Positions 23,309 to 36,300 of a DNA stretch of 64,000 nt are shown one piece after another. Source of the stretch: Chondrosia reniformis (taxonomy: Eukaryota; Porifera; Demospongiae; Chondrillida; Chondrillidae); NCBI GenBank assembly GCA_947172415.1, contig OX359190.1, forward strand, positions 1,798,001-1,862,000, read 5' to 3'. Positions within the stretch are counted from its first letter, which is position 1. Each line of letters begins with the position of its first letter. Under the pieces are notes generated by a model that saw only the letters and a program-made list of their open reading frames with translations, searched no databases and had not been told where the DNA came from. The position numbers and the translations under genes are program-made.

Positions 23309-25568
23309 TCTAGTTTTGTAGGGAAGGCAGACCAAATTCATCCAAGGTAACACCATCCTGCAGAAATAAAGGAGTTGACACATTACATTCACTGCATTTC
23401 TTACTATTCCTAACAAGATGGGGCTCAAATGTGTGAATATACAGTTAAAAGAAATGGCAATACAATTAAGTATACTAAATATATGATAACCTATTCCAAA
23501 GTTAAACATCTGTATTTGCTTAGTATTACCCTTCAAAATATATAATTATCAGATACCATTTTACTGTTCTATTCTGAAGTGACACAATGAATAGAGTACT
23601 CATAGTTTTATAAGGAGAAAAGAAATTTCACTGTATACGTACATGTAACATGCAAAGTAAAGTTAAAGCTTTTATATTAAATATAATCTTAACATTAGAC
23701 ATACATTACATATGTATGTATATGCACTTCAAAATGGAGTTAATAGCACTAATCCTGTGGAAAGGCACTTACGCGTGTACGTTCAGTTTCTCCCGGAATG
23801 GTCGTTGGGGGATCTGGAATACCAACAGTTTCATCAAGGTAGGAGGTATCTTCATCAAGGAGATCATCACCGAGAGCATCCAGTTCTGTAGCAACCAATC
23901 AGATAAAGAGAGATGTTACATCCACTTGATAAACAATTCCATAGTCATAACATACGTATGTACATAGTTATATAAGGTCTGATTTGGTGAATCACATGCT
24001 GTCACATACATATGTAGTAACTACTATGCTCCATAGAAACATATAGCGCTATATACTGTAAAGAACTAAATACTCTCCTCCATTTACCTCCAATGTGAGA
24101 GGTGTGACTGGTGCTAGTCAAGAAGCAATTGTGAATGAATATTAGTTATAATATCATACAGTGGATACAGAACTAAAGCGGGGATCTCCTGCACCTGATC
24201 GGATGAATCACATGCAGTTGCAAAGAAAATACATACGTAAGTCACTTCATAATTTGTGGTTCAGTTTATATGAGGGAATACATCATTATGACATTTGTAG
24301 CAGTGGCAGAGTACGAGTGGCGATCACTTAAAGTTTAGTAAGTTATGAAGTTCATTTCAATACCTCAAGATCACTCACTCTTTTAAGGATGAAACTGCCC
24401 TTAATGTCACAATTCAAATTTGCATACATACATACGTAGGTACGTATAAATATCTCACTTGATATGTGTATGTTTGAAACACTTTTGATTGAAACATCTA
24501 AACCTTCTCTTACCTGCTTCCAAGTCGTCCTCATCCACGTCTTCTGGTAGCCCATAGGATCTCCCCAGCACCTCCTGAACCTCATTAGCCTGCTCCAGCA
24601 TGTCTGATAGCTCATCCTGTACATCCTGTGAGGGGCGGGGTGGGGGTGGGATCAAGGGGAGTGATGCTGACATTATAAGGTATACACAACAAGTCAGAAT
24701 GTTGTAAATTATAGTGAAGCTCAAAGGTGACAAAAATTTCCTTATATGGAATATTCACTATATTGAATTTATATAAAAATATACAACTTTTGCTGGGGCT
24801 AGCAAAGTACTTCACTGTACTGAGACATTCACTATAAGTGATTTTGTTATAACGAGATTCTACTCAGTACTGTACTAATAAAATCTGTAAAGGGTAATTG
24901 ACTTTGTTTTTAAAAATTACTATAAGTTTAAGGTGTGAATAAACATACCTCAACCTTTCCACTATCTACTTCTTTCTTCATTTCCATCAACCTAAAGGAA
25001 GAGTTAGTAAAAAAGGTACATATAGGATGGCAGCTCTATACAGACGATGTGAAAATCAACTAACAAACAAGTGCTAGTCTGTCCTGTTAATTAACATACA
25101 AACAAGGAAAATAGCTGTGATTGGTAGACTTACAGTTGTTTATGTCTTTTTTCTCAAAGGTACGTACATTAAGGGAAGGGAAGGGGCATGAACCATCCTT
25201 ACTTAAATCCTAAACCTTTGCAAAGTGACATAGCAGTGAACGTACTGTTACTTTAAGGACAAGCTAGTTATGCAACTTTGAGGTAGTCTAGATTCCTTAA
25301 ACATTAGTTATTGTGACATGTTAAAACTTCTGTTCCCTGCAACTCCTAATATATTGGAGAACACATACTAACTTACTGAAACTTCTGTGTGAGTATTAGC
25401 AAGAATTGCAGTATCAGATTCTGCATTAGATTTTAAGTGATTTCTTTCTAGTTAAAATTTCATCTATATACAGATCATTTACTCCATATTGAAGGAGTGA
25501 TTTCGTAAACCTTCTAATTGTGATTCATACATTTTCTCTTGCTTCAGAACTCTTAGTGCTCTCTAATG
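23309..25568 (-). pseudogene. CHMP5: CHMP5 pseudogene copy 3
   Basis: Close relative of copy 4. The last exon (23,357-23,309), exon 5 (23,885-23,773) and exon 4 (24,625-24,514) are intact. Exon 3 (24,991-24,949) is 43 bases instead of 72. The exon 2 relic (about 25,568-25,480) is cut and exon 1 is missing. Without exon 1 and most of exon 2 the protein cannot form the ESCRT-III core, so only a truncated product is conceivable. It sits between the CARD of copy D and the Kelch exon of gene B. Confidence 0.8.
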
Positions 25569-26224
25569 ATTCACGTTTGTCATCTTAGAGCACCTCAAGC
25601 ACCAAAGGCAAGCAAAGAGCACCACATTTGAGAAAGAATTCTCTCCCTGTAATTTCAATTAGGCAACTTTCACAAGATGCACCCTCTTCATTTGTTCAGC
25701 AAAACACTAAACGAGAGCCATTTTTATTATCAAGATGAACCGAGGAAGTGCCTCGTCTACAGGCAGGAGATATGGTTCTCCTCAATGGACTGTAACACCA
25801 TTATTATGAATATAGTTTCATAAAATATTATAACCAAACTGTTTTCATACTGAACTAGCTTAATTTTAATACAATTATTTGAAAATGTAAAGAGTAAAGT
25901 ATATAGCTGAGGTTAACGTTATTCTGTAGTTTGCAATGAGAGAGAGTTCACTGACTAGTCTAGGTAACTAGTCAGACTGTGATTGGATCCACCTATAAAG
26001 AAGGAGAAAATGTGTAACATTAATAATAGTGCTATATACAAAATGATGTACGTATATCAACTAAACATTACTAATGTTTATACAGTAAAATGAAGTCCTG
26101 TTGAAAATAACAATGATGCCATCTTCAAGTACACATGCACCATTAAAAGGTGCCCCTTTAATTGTAGCTGCAATCGCAGGCCTGCTCTACACAATTGCAT
26201 GGTGGTTCACTTACTGTAGAAGTA

Positions 26225-28434
26225 TTAAGCCGAGATTGACTCCAGCTTCTCTGCCACCTCTCTATGGACAGGAAATTCAGCAGAACTGTCTCTCAAGACA
26301 CTAATAAACTTTCTGAAAGTCTCAAATGTGCCACTGTCATAAATGAATTCCAGTACCAGTCTGTTAGCTTCTCCCTTTGAGGGGGTAGCCTTTACCTTGG
26401 ATGTGACTTCTTCACAGATGACACTGTTAGACCAAAGGTCATCATAAATCTTGTGAGCAATCATGTTCTTCTTGATGTATGTCCACTGTTCCTTCAGAAG
26501 AGCCTTCCAGTCTACTGCTGGTAGTGGAAATTGAACGGCTCCCTCACCAGTGGGAATGGACGAGTCTAATAAATATAGTAAAAATTGTAGCAATGATTCA
26601 AAATTAAAAAGGCTTGTATAGGCATAGAAACTCCCACATTCAGCACTAAAAAGGAACAACCCGTTCCCTAAGTCTATATACAGCATCCTCAAAAGTACCA
26701 ACAATACAAACCTACAGCAAGTACTAATACAGCCTTACATAGCATATTATGCATACATTTAGTGTTGTATACACTTACTTTCAGGATCTTTAAGTCCAGA
26801 GCTAGGATACCCTCTTGGTTCAGTAGAGATGTCACGCCCTCTTGGTTCAGTAGAGATGTCACGCCCTCTTGGTTCAGTAGAGATGTCATGCCCTCTTGGG
26901 TCAGTGGAGATGTCACGCCCTCTTGGGTCTGCAGAGATGTCACGCCCTCTTGGGTCAGTAGAGATGTCACGCCCTCTTGGGTAAGTAGAGATGTCACGCC
27001 CTCTTGGGTCTGTAGAGATGTCACGCCCTCTTGGGTCAGTAGAGATGTCATGCCCTCTTGGGTCTGTAGAGATGTCACGCCCTCTTGGGTCAGTAGAGAT
27101 GTCACACCCTCTTGGGTAAGTAGAGATGTCACGCCCTCTGGGATCAGTGAAGTTTGGGTTGGAGAAAAGCCCATTTGACAAAGATTGGTCTTTAAGGACT
27201 AGAAACTGGTCTCCATCAAATTCGAATGTACCAGTCAAACAAAGCTGCAAAGAGAAAAACAAAAGTACGTAGTTAGATGCAGTCATGTCAGTTATACAAG
27301 CAGTTATATTCAGCAGATAGTATTGTTAAACACTTAAAGTGTATTGGCTGAAATATGAATCGTGACTTACAGAACTGGTGTTGCTGTCTTGTTCCTTAGC
27401 AACCCAAACAGACTCTCTTGGAGTTAGTCCAGTCATCTTGTTCAGTCTGGTACACAGACCTGTTCTCGGGTTGTCACCTTCAAATCGCAGAAGATGCAAG
27501 CTGGAGGTCCTGCAATTCTGGTGATGGCAGATGACACCTACTTCTAAAGTAGCTTTCTCCTCAAGAAATTCTGCATCAAACACTCTTTTGCTCACGTAGC
27601 AAATGCGTTCTTCCATTTCCTCTCTGATTTGCCTGCAGAGTTCAGTCAAAGAGGGGGCAAGAGTTGAAAAATGCTTAGGAACCAGCAGTTGCAGTTGAAT
27701 GAGGTCCTCCTTTTGGGAAAGGACAATGTGGGCATTCTCTTGAGAGAAAATAAATTGAGTACTGTCAGATTGACTGGGACAGTACCTCCACTGGTTTCCA
27801 CCGATGTAGGCTCGGTTCACTTTCTTAACCTTATGAGCTTGTCTGCTACTAGCCATATCCACAGCCAGTCTGTGGAATAGACCAGTCGGTACACAGCTGT
27901 ACCTCTGATATTGGACAGAGTGGAATGAAAAAGTGAATCCCAAAGTGGCCACTGATTCAGTAGGCAAACTGATATCCCTTTCAGGAAGGACTGTGGGGAT
28001 GAAGAAGTGCATCTTTGTCTCCTCTACCACTTTGGCTGCAATACCAACATGTAGCAGGACCTCCAGGAGCCATCTTGTTGGGATGTCAGCATCAATGCCT
28101 AGCTGTTGAAACAAAGCTTCAGAAACAGCTTCAGGAATTACTCCTTTTTCTTTGAAGATGCGCAACTCTGGAGCCAAGGATTCATTCTCCAGACCATACT
28201 GGACTGATAGCACTTTGGACATTTCCTTGTACAGAAAGGTCGCATCTGTACAGATCCACTGCTCTTTGTACTCACTCAGGTCAAAGTACACATAGAACCC
28301 AAGGCAATGAAACAGCTTCAGCAGTGTAAGGAGCTGTCCATCAGCACCTACAGGCTGGATGTATTGGCCATCGGATGCAAAACTCTTTCAGTTCTGTGAG
28401 CTTCCATATCTTATTTTCCACACTAGATGTGATT
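26225..28434 (-). pseudogene. Copy D: truncated COR-linker-CARD gene
   Basis: 3' half of a fourth Kelch-ROCO copy. COR and post-COR sequence runs 28,434-27,371, the linker exon 27,244-26,779 and the CARD exon 26,565-26,225 (EVAEKLESISA-stop). Kelch and Roc are missing: similarity to the other Roc-COR exons stops abruptly at about 28,434. One extra base at about 28,366-28,370 shifts the frame of the COR start, although the frame is open from FYVYFDL (28,291) onward. Splice sites of the remaining exons are intact, so it might still be transcribed from another promoter. Confidence 0.75.
26779..27244 (-). repeat. Linker exon of copy D, 13 x 9-residue repeat
   Basis: The head LCLTGTFEFDGDQFLVLKDQ is followed by 13 units, mainly STDPRGRDI. 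It has its own variants (STYPRGRDI, SADPRGRDI and three STEPRGRDI-type units at the end) that are not found in gene B. Although both have 13 units, their variant order differs, so the two arrays have turned over independently. Confidence 0.9.
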
Positions 28435-28624
28435 CACAAACAACTTGTTAGGCAAGCTACACGTATGTACATACAGAGCTGCTGTGATAGTTGGAGTTGG
28501 TGTGTTTCCTAGGCAACCATAGAGGTGGGATTAAAAAGCTATAAAATGTAACTCTAAATTTGATATGGAATTTGGAACAGAAAAATTACTCAAATTTTGA
28601 CTGATCACCTTCGTTAACACTTAC

Positions 28625-29074
28625 ATCAACAGGGTTATACTCTTCTCCACGTTGCCTTATACACGGTCTCTCTTTTTGTAAAGATTCACATAAAATTTCC
28701 AGCTTATTCGCCTTTACTACCAGTTGCTCAATCTCTGCGTCTTTCTGGCGTATTCTATCAAGTAAGGATGCATTGCCAGTGCTGATATCGTCCAGAAGGC
28801 ACAGCACAGTCGCACGCAGTGAGGTGGCCGCCAAACTGTCCAAAACGGTAGCATCTGTATTCAGAGACATTACAAGCACGGTTCATACCTCATTGGACTC
28901 GCTACACACTAAATACACAAAAACACTTGCAGTCAGTCTACCTTCTGAAGGAAGGTTATTCAGGTCGACTGGTTTGATCTTCACTGCACTGTAGCCAGCT
29001 TCCTCTAATCGATGATTGACAACGGACCAGTGGTCACACTTATCCATTTTATGTTCTAAACTACGTTGAGACAT
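28625..29074 (-). CDS. 5' exons of a CEP70-like coiled-coil gene
   Basis: Two exons join in phase: 29,074-28,942 (start MSQRSLEHKMDKCDHW) and 28,854-28,625, with codon GAT split across the junction. The second exon ends NPVD at a good GTAAGT donor. The peptide (WSVVNHRLEEAGYS ... LCLLDDI ... LLDRIRQKDAEIEQL) resembles the N-terminus of centrosomal CEP70 (W..N..L...G, then coiled coil). That match is weak and made from memory. Downstream the sequence runs directly into the truncated COR of copy D, so the rest of this gene is missing. Without the donor the frame stops at about 28,586 after DQSKFE. Confidence 0.4.
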
Positions 29075-29154
29075 CTCTGAACTGGACCCCTCGCCACCAT
29101 ATTTACAAACTATATATATTTTTCGCCTCTCTATAGATAAGCGATAACACAAGT

Positions 29155-29914
29155 GTTACATCAAGACCTTAAACTGCTGCAGGGATACACTGCCTTACGA
29201 ACTTATTAATCAAGGGCATTAATTATACATAAATTACCAATTTCAAACTAAAAATTGAAAACTGTGTGGGTGGTTTAAATGAAGAGATATCCAACCATTA
29301 TATTATCCCAAAGGAAAATTGCTAGATCGATCGACACCTACATCCAATGACGTATGCCCAACAGAGAGATGTACAAAGGATTACTGATTACTCAGCTCTT
29401 TAACGTAGAGCAAACACATGGAGTATTCTTTCTTATTCAAAACAACAAATTACATATTTTATAAAAAGATAAAAAAAACTGGTTTATTTATACTGACAAC
29501 AGTAATAATACAAATTGGTGAATATATATAGTGAAAATGGTTAATGAAGCACACATGAGCACACAGTGGATCTACAAAGATAAGATCAATGTTGAAATCC
29601 ATTTCACTGCAGGCAACCTACGTATATAAACAAATGAATTAAGTATTGAAATACGTATATATGTACATACATTACATCTGTATCTGGGAAGACTATAATC
29701 TCATGCAGTGATCATAGACATATGTATATACAGGTCTGGACACTGTGCATAAGAAGAAATAATTAATTACGTGGTTGCACGTTAATTATCTATCAAATAG
29801 TCATATCAAAAGAGACTAGTAAAAGATACTAGTTGTATTGTTTTGTATTTATTTGTACTGTAATGTCAACCTTCTATCTATCTAGGAGCTGCATTATTAT
29901 TAGCCTAACACGTA
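29155..29914. other. Intergenic stretch, no gene seen
   Basis: AT-rich sequence between the Death-domain gene and the CEP70-like exons. No splice-bounded open frame or structured repeat is evident. Confidence 0.4.
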
Positions 29915-30366
29915 CTATTTGAGTGATTTGGCCACTTCATTAAATCCACTCTTCTCCAGTGCTTCAACAAGGACAGAAACTGTAGCTTTATCTCCTTGTT
30001 CGTCATGCCATGACTCCAAGGCTGTGACAAAGGCTTCAGGTGGATCATTTGAATTAGCTTTTTCTACCTCTACAAAGATGTCCCTTCTCACTCCTAAACG
30101 TCTGCACACTGGTTTCCACTTGTTAACAGCTTCAGAATCAGCTACATCTTGAAGTTGGCAAATAGTCATTCTCTGTCGCAAGCTGTCCTCAGCTACAGAT
30201 ACATGTATATTATACATACCAAATGTAATACTGTACATTGGAAATTGAATGTGTGTGTCTAAAGATTGTGAGACTGTGATTTGCATGAATCTGCAAACTT
30301 AAAGTGAAGTAAATTGCATTCCTCCTTACCAACTGGTGTAACTGGCATTGGTAGGTTGGTGTCCAT
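29915..30366 (-). CDS. Small Death-domain protein
   Basis: Two exons: 30,366-30,330 (MDTNLPMPVTPV) and 30,192-29,915. They are joined in phase 1 and give about 104 residues. The second exon is a Death domain: CQLQDVADSEAVNKWKPVC, then RRLGVRRDIFVEVE, ALESWHDEQGDKATVSVLVEAL and a final helix to SLK-stop. The Trp and the W...g..aTv..L..aL pattern are typical of the family. The start has a strong context (GCCATGG). It lies only three bases after the TAA of gene C in the same exon, so the two frames share a transcript segment. It could be an independent adaptor gene, a downstream cistron, or a formerly fused C-terminal domain. Confidence 0.7.
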
Positions 30367-30369
30367 GGC

Positions 30370-33300
30370 TTATTTTGATTTGTCTGGTTCACAGGGACCT
30401 ATGAATATTACAAAATGGTGACACTGCTCAAAGAAGGATGACTATCCAGCCATCACATAAATCCTCCCCCTACGTACGCATACATATATGTATCTGTTTA
30501 AAACTCACTTGATTTTCTTGATCTCAAAGGCTGATCTCCCTAATGCAGTAAAATGATAAATAGAGAATAAATATAGGTACATAACAGCACACATGTGAGA
30601 TCAAAGTGATAATCAAACCACAAGTAATCACCGACAAAATTCAAGAAGAGGAAAAAAATGGAGAAGAAATGTGCTAAAATGTAAGGACATACTCATATTC
30701 TGAAGTGTAAGGACCTACCCATATTCTGAAGTGTAAGGACCTACCCATATTCTGAAGTGTAAGGACCTACCCATATTCTGAAGTGTAAGGACCTACCCAT
30801 ATTCTGAAGTATAAGGACCTACCCATATTCTGGTGTCCCCTTCCAGTCTGTCAGCCACTTCTTCATGTACCCCATAGTCTTTTGACGTTTGTTGGAGGAT
30901 CTTACAGAAAATTTCAAAATCTGAAAGTGTTTTACTTCTCAAGTGTTCCAAGAAGATTTCGTTTGCATCGTTCTTGGTTACAGCATGATTGATCCTCTCA
31001 TAAATGTCATCTGTAATTAGCTGTTTTCCATCCACTCCTTGCAAGAGTTGGTTGGCAATCTCTTTGACACAGAGATTCTCTAGCAGGTAGACCCTATGAT
31101 GGAGTTGTATAACCTTTCTCCATTCACAACTGGCATCTACATATGAATACACAAAGACATATAAATCATTATGCAATAAACTCAAAATGTTATGCAACAG
31201 CTGTGCTAGTGAATATGCACTCACCATTGCTATCTTTAAATTGCCTTTAAATTCTACTTACATACGTACATGCATGAATTGTATAGTTATGCATTGCAGG
31301 ACCTCAGGTAGAGAATAGGGTCAATGAACGCATTGAAGAATGCATGACCAAGATAAAGAACAAGAAAAAGACAAAGATTCCCAGGGCCAATGATGAAGGG
31401 TGGAATTCCTAGAAACAGCTGTCTGGCCCAGTGGAGCAGAAGAAGAAAGAGAAGACTCCTGTATCTTCATCCAAAGCATAGGCATAGCATGTAGGAAAAT
31501 GGTGTATTATATATTTCACATACGTATATACGTATATAGGATACCTTGCTGATGTCTTGTTAGAGCTTTAGCTCCTGAATCATCCTTGAAGGTTGAACCT
31601 ATATGCAACAGATGTAGATTTTAAGAGGAACTAATTGACAGATCAAACAAATTACAACTTACCTTTAATATTTGTAGAAAGATTACAATGAAAACAGAAA
31701 CTGTCACTAGATGTAACTCCTTGTAGAGACACATCTTCATAAGGTGGATCTTTAGAAATGGACCCATAATTTGGTACAAGAGTAAGAAATGGGGGATACA
31801 TATCCGCTTTAAAGTCATCTTTTAATTTCTTTTTATTTCCAATTGGATACACAATATCTTCCTTCTTAATCTGTATATATACACAATATAAGGCCAATCC
31901 ATGATACTAAATAAGCAAACGGAAACACAATCACATTCTAAAGGAAGACGTATACATTCAAAATTTTCAAAAGTATAAGTTTTGCATTCCTAATGTGAAT
32001 TTTGTATATCTTAGTTGGTGACCTCTTTAACTACGTACATAAGTATGTATAATAAGAGGGCTATACACACAATTCACCTTAAAGGACAGACTAAATTAGA
32101 AGCAAAATGATTTACGTATGTAGATTATATACAAATCCTTTAAGGTGGAAAATCTCAAGGTAAATGACCAGCGTATTCAAGGTGCCCTTCAAATGGAGAT
32201 CTCAGTGTATTAATTTTAAGGCAGGTCAACCTCAAATATTAATTTAATAAATTTATTATAGCAAAAATAAAGCAAAGCATCTTTAGATGCTCTGCAAGTC
32301 GAAAGATGCTCCAACTACATGATAAGCTTGAGGCAGTTAGAAGAATCCTTATTCTATTAAGGGAATTAATATTAGTTAAATTTGGATGATAATACATTTA
32401 TTTACTCCTTTTAAGTTACGTATATACGTACACCATACAGCAATAGTCATTGAAATTCCTTAAAACACATCCATTTTATACTATTACATGTAGTTGTATA
32501 TATAATCCTGTATACTACTAACTTGTAAACGTCCAGTAATTACACCATGACAACCAGGCTCCAGCTTACACTTCAATATTTCTCCCTCTTCCAAAAATTG
32601 GAAGCAACAAGGCTGTCCAACTTTGCTAAAAACTTTCCAATATTTTTTTAATATCTAGAGGATGCACATAAATCAAGTAAAACCAGAAAACATCTCTAAA
32701 AAAGAAAACACAAACCTGGATCCAAACATTATGATTGTAAGTAGCAGCTATTCGTGTGGTTATACTAGTATCCTTTGACTTCCAAGCAGAAGCCAGATAC
32801 TCCAAAGGATCATTTAAACGTGAAGCTTTAGTAAAGAGAGTGCAGTGTCCTGTGATGAGGAAATCCCTGCCATTACCTCCCCCTTCATAGTCCTCAAATG
32901 TGAACTCTTTATTCACAGGAGAGTGAGGTGCCATCATCATCTTCACTCTGTCAGCGTCTGCACTCCAGTGAGGAAGGTGGAGGGTGATGGGACTCTTGAT
33001 GTCTTTACTGTTGTAGTGGATATACACCACAGGGCTGGCCAGTTTATAACCATCTGGTGCCACCAGAGGTCCATCTATTAAAATACCATATCTGATCTGC
33101 ACCTTCCCCTTCTCAGGAACAGCTCCCTCTGGTACCTCCAGATGAGTGATGTCACTCTCCACTGGTCTGTCCCCTTCCGGTTCCAAACTGAACCTTCCTC
33201 CAGTTTGGTCTACTTGAAGAGACTGTATCCTAAATGGGATCCAACACAGCTGGTCTAGTCGCTCTTCATGCTCTGTGAATTAGACAATGTAACAGAAGCA

Positions 33301-36300
33301 TGCAGTACTCATACATAAGAGGTTATTTAGGACACATACAGAGTAGAGATACGTAAATTGCACACATACGTACATACAGAATACGTACACACCTAATTCA
33401 TGAGGGGAGGAGTCACCAGGTTCTTTTGGATCCAGTGACTGAGAACCAGACACTAGGGAACTCTAACAAAGCAATTGATACGTAATATTTAGTAACTTCT
33501 AAATGACAATGTAGTTTTAACACTTTCTTACATTCCCTTAAAAGGTTGACAATAAACAATAGTTTACCCACAGGGGCAGTCTGTGTTTATAAACAAACAT
33601 TCTTTGACAATTCAGTCAATAGGTCATAGTATTGGTGATGCTTAGCTTTAGGAAAATTAGCAAGAAGCATCTTTAGAGAACAGTCAATTCAGCCAAGTAA
33701 TACACTTTTGAACATTCACTGTAGGAAGGTACATAACAGCAAGTGAGATCAAAGTGATAATCAAACCACAAGTAATCACCGACAAACATGAAGAGGAAAA
33801 ATATGTGTGCTAAAGTGTACCTCTGAAGTGTAAGGACCTACCATATGTAAGGACCTATACCATATTCTGAAGTGTAAGGACCTATACCATATTCTGAAGT
33901 GTAAGGACCTACCCATATTCTGAAGTGTAAGGACCTATACCATATTCTGAAGTGTAAGGACCTATACCATATTCTGAAGTGTAAGGACCTACCCATATTC
34001 TGAAGTGTAAGGACTTACCCATATTCTGAAGTGTAAGGACCTACCATATTCTGAAGTGTAAGGACCTACCCATATTCTGAAGTGTAAGGACTTACCCATA
34101 TTCTGAAGTGTAATGACCTACCCATATTCTGGTGTCCCCTTTCAGTCTGTCAGCCACTTCTTCATGTACTTCACAGCTGGCATCTACATATGAATACATG
34201 AATGCATATAAATCATTATGTAATAAACTGAAAATGTTACACAACAGCTGTGTTAGTGAATATGCACTTACCATCACACTCTCCTGAGTTGTCAGATGGT
34301 GTTGACTGTCTAACAACTTTAGGTCCTCCAGTACAGGTAGACTGGTCTTTATAGAGAAGGAACTTGTCTCCGTCAAATTCTACTTTACCAGCCACACTCA
34401 ACTATACAGAAGAAGATACAAAAATCAATAAATTACTTGTGTCCAAAGAATAACAATAGCATATTAAATAGAGTCAGTAGCAGTAAGATTAGAATGTAAA
34501 ATATACAGTCAATAATTGTTACACTTGTAATAAGGTCTAATTTGTTGAATACATAATATTATGAAACTTACATTGCTGTCCTGTTCCTTAGCAACCCAAA
34601 TTGAATCCAGCTTCTCTGCCACCTCTCTATGGACAGGAACTTCAGCAGAACTGTCTCTCAAGACACTAATGAACGTTTTGAAAGTCTCAAATGTGTCACT
34701 GTCATAAATGAATTCCAGTACCAGTCTGTTAGCTTCTACCTTTGAGGGGGTAGCCTTTATCTTGGATGTGACTTCTTCACAGATGACACTGTTAGACCAA
34801 AGGTCATCATAAATCTTGTGAGCATTCATGTTCTTCTTGATGTATGTCCACTGTTCCTTCAGAAGAGCCTTCCAGTCTACTGCTGGTAGTGGAAATTGGA
34901 TGGCTCCCTCACCAGTGGGAGAGGGTATGTCTAATAAATATAGTAAAATATGTAACAACAATTCAAAATTAAATGGCTTGTATAGGCATAGAAACTCCCA
35001 CATTCAGCACTAAAAAGGAACAGCCCGTTCCCTAAGTCTATATACAGCATCCTCAAAAGTACCAATCTACACTAACTGCCTTACATTTAGTGTACACTTA
35101 CGTTCAGGATCTCTAAATCCAGAGCTAGTAGAGATGTCACGCTCTCTGGGGTCAGTAGAGATGTCACGTCCTCTGGGGTCGGTAGAGATGTCATGCCCTC
35201 TGGGATCAGTAGAGATGTCACCCCCTCTTGGGTCAGTGGAGTTTGGGTTGGAGAAAAGCCCATTTGACAAAGATGGGTCTTCAAAGAATAGAAAATGATC
35301 ACCATCAAATTCAAATGTACCAGTCTCACAAAGCTGCAAAGAGAAAAACACAAGTAGTTAGATGCAGTCATGTCAGTTATACAAGCAGTTATTTACAGCA
35401 GATAACACATTTGGTTAGCATTGTTAAATACTTCTATATAGTAAAGTGTTTCTGCTGAAATATTAATTATGACTTACAGAACTGGTGTTGCTGTCGTGTT
35501 CCTTAGCAACCCAAACAGACTCTCTTGGAGTTAGGCCAGTCATCTTGTTCAGTCTGGTACACAGACCTGTTCTCTGGTTGTCACCTTCAAATTGCAGAAG
35601 ATGCAAGCTGGAGGTCCTGCAATTCTGGTGATGGCAGATGATACCTACTTCTAAAGTAGCTTTCTCCTCAAGAAACTCTGCACCAAACACTCTTTTGCTC
35701 ACGTTGCGAATGCGTTCTTCCATTTCCTCTCTGATGTGCCTGCAGAGTTCAGTCAAAGAGAGGCCGAGAGTTGAAAAATGCTTAGGAACCAGCAGTTGGA
35801 GTTGAATGAGGTCCTCCTTTTGGGAAAGGACAATGTGGGCATTCTCTTGGGAGAAAATAAATTGAATACTGTCAGATTGACTGGGACAGTACTTCCACTG
35901 CTTTCCTCTCAGCTGGATTGGGCTCACTACCTCCTCCTTGAGTGCTTGTCTGCCACTTGCAATATCCACAGCCAGTCTGTGGAATAGACCAGTTGGTATG
36001 CAGGTATACCTCTGATCTTGGACGGAATGGAACGAGAAAGTGAATCCCAAGGTGGCCACTGATTCAGTAGGCAGACTAATATTCCTTTCGGGAAGGACTG
36101 TGGGGATGAAGAAGTGCATCTTTGTCTCCTTTACCACTTTGGCTGCAATACCAACACGTACCAGGACCTCCAGGAGCCATCTTGTTGGGATGTCAGCATC
36201 AATGCCTAGCCGTTGAAACAAAACTTCAGAAACAGCTTCAGGAATTACTCCTTTTTCTTTGAAGATGCGTAGCTCTGGAGCCAAGGATTCATTTTCCGGA

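Noticed and set aside
30692-30835. CRISPR array
   Set aside because: The 26-bp units are contiguous with no spacers, and the context is an intron-bearing animal gene.
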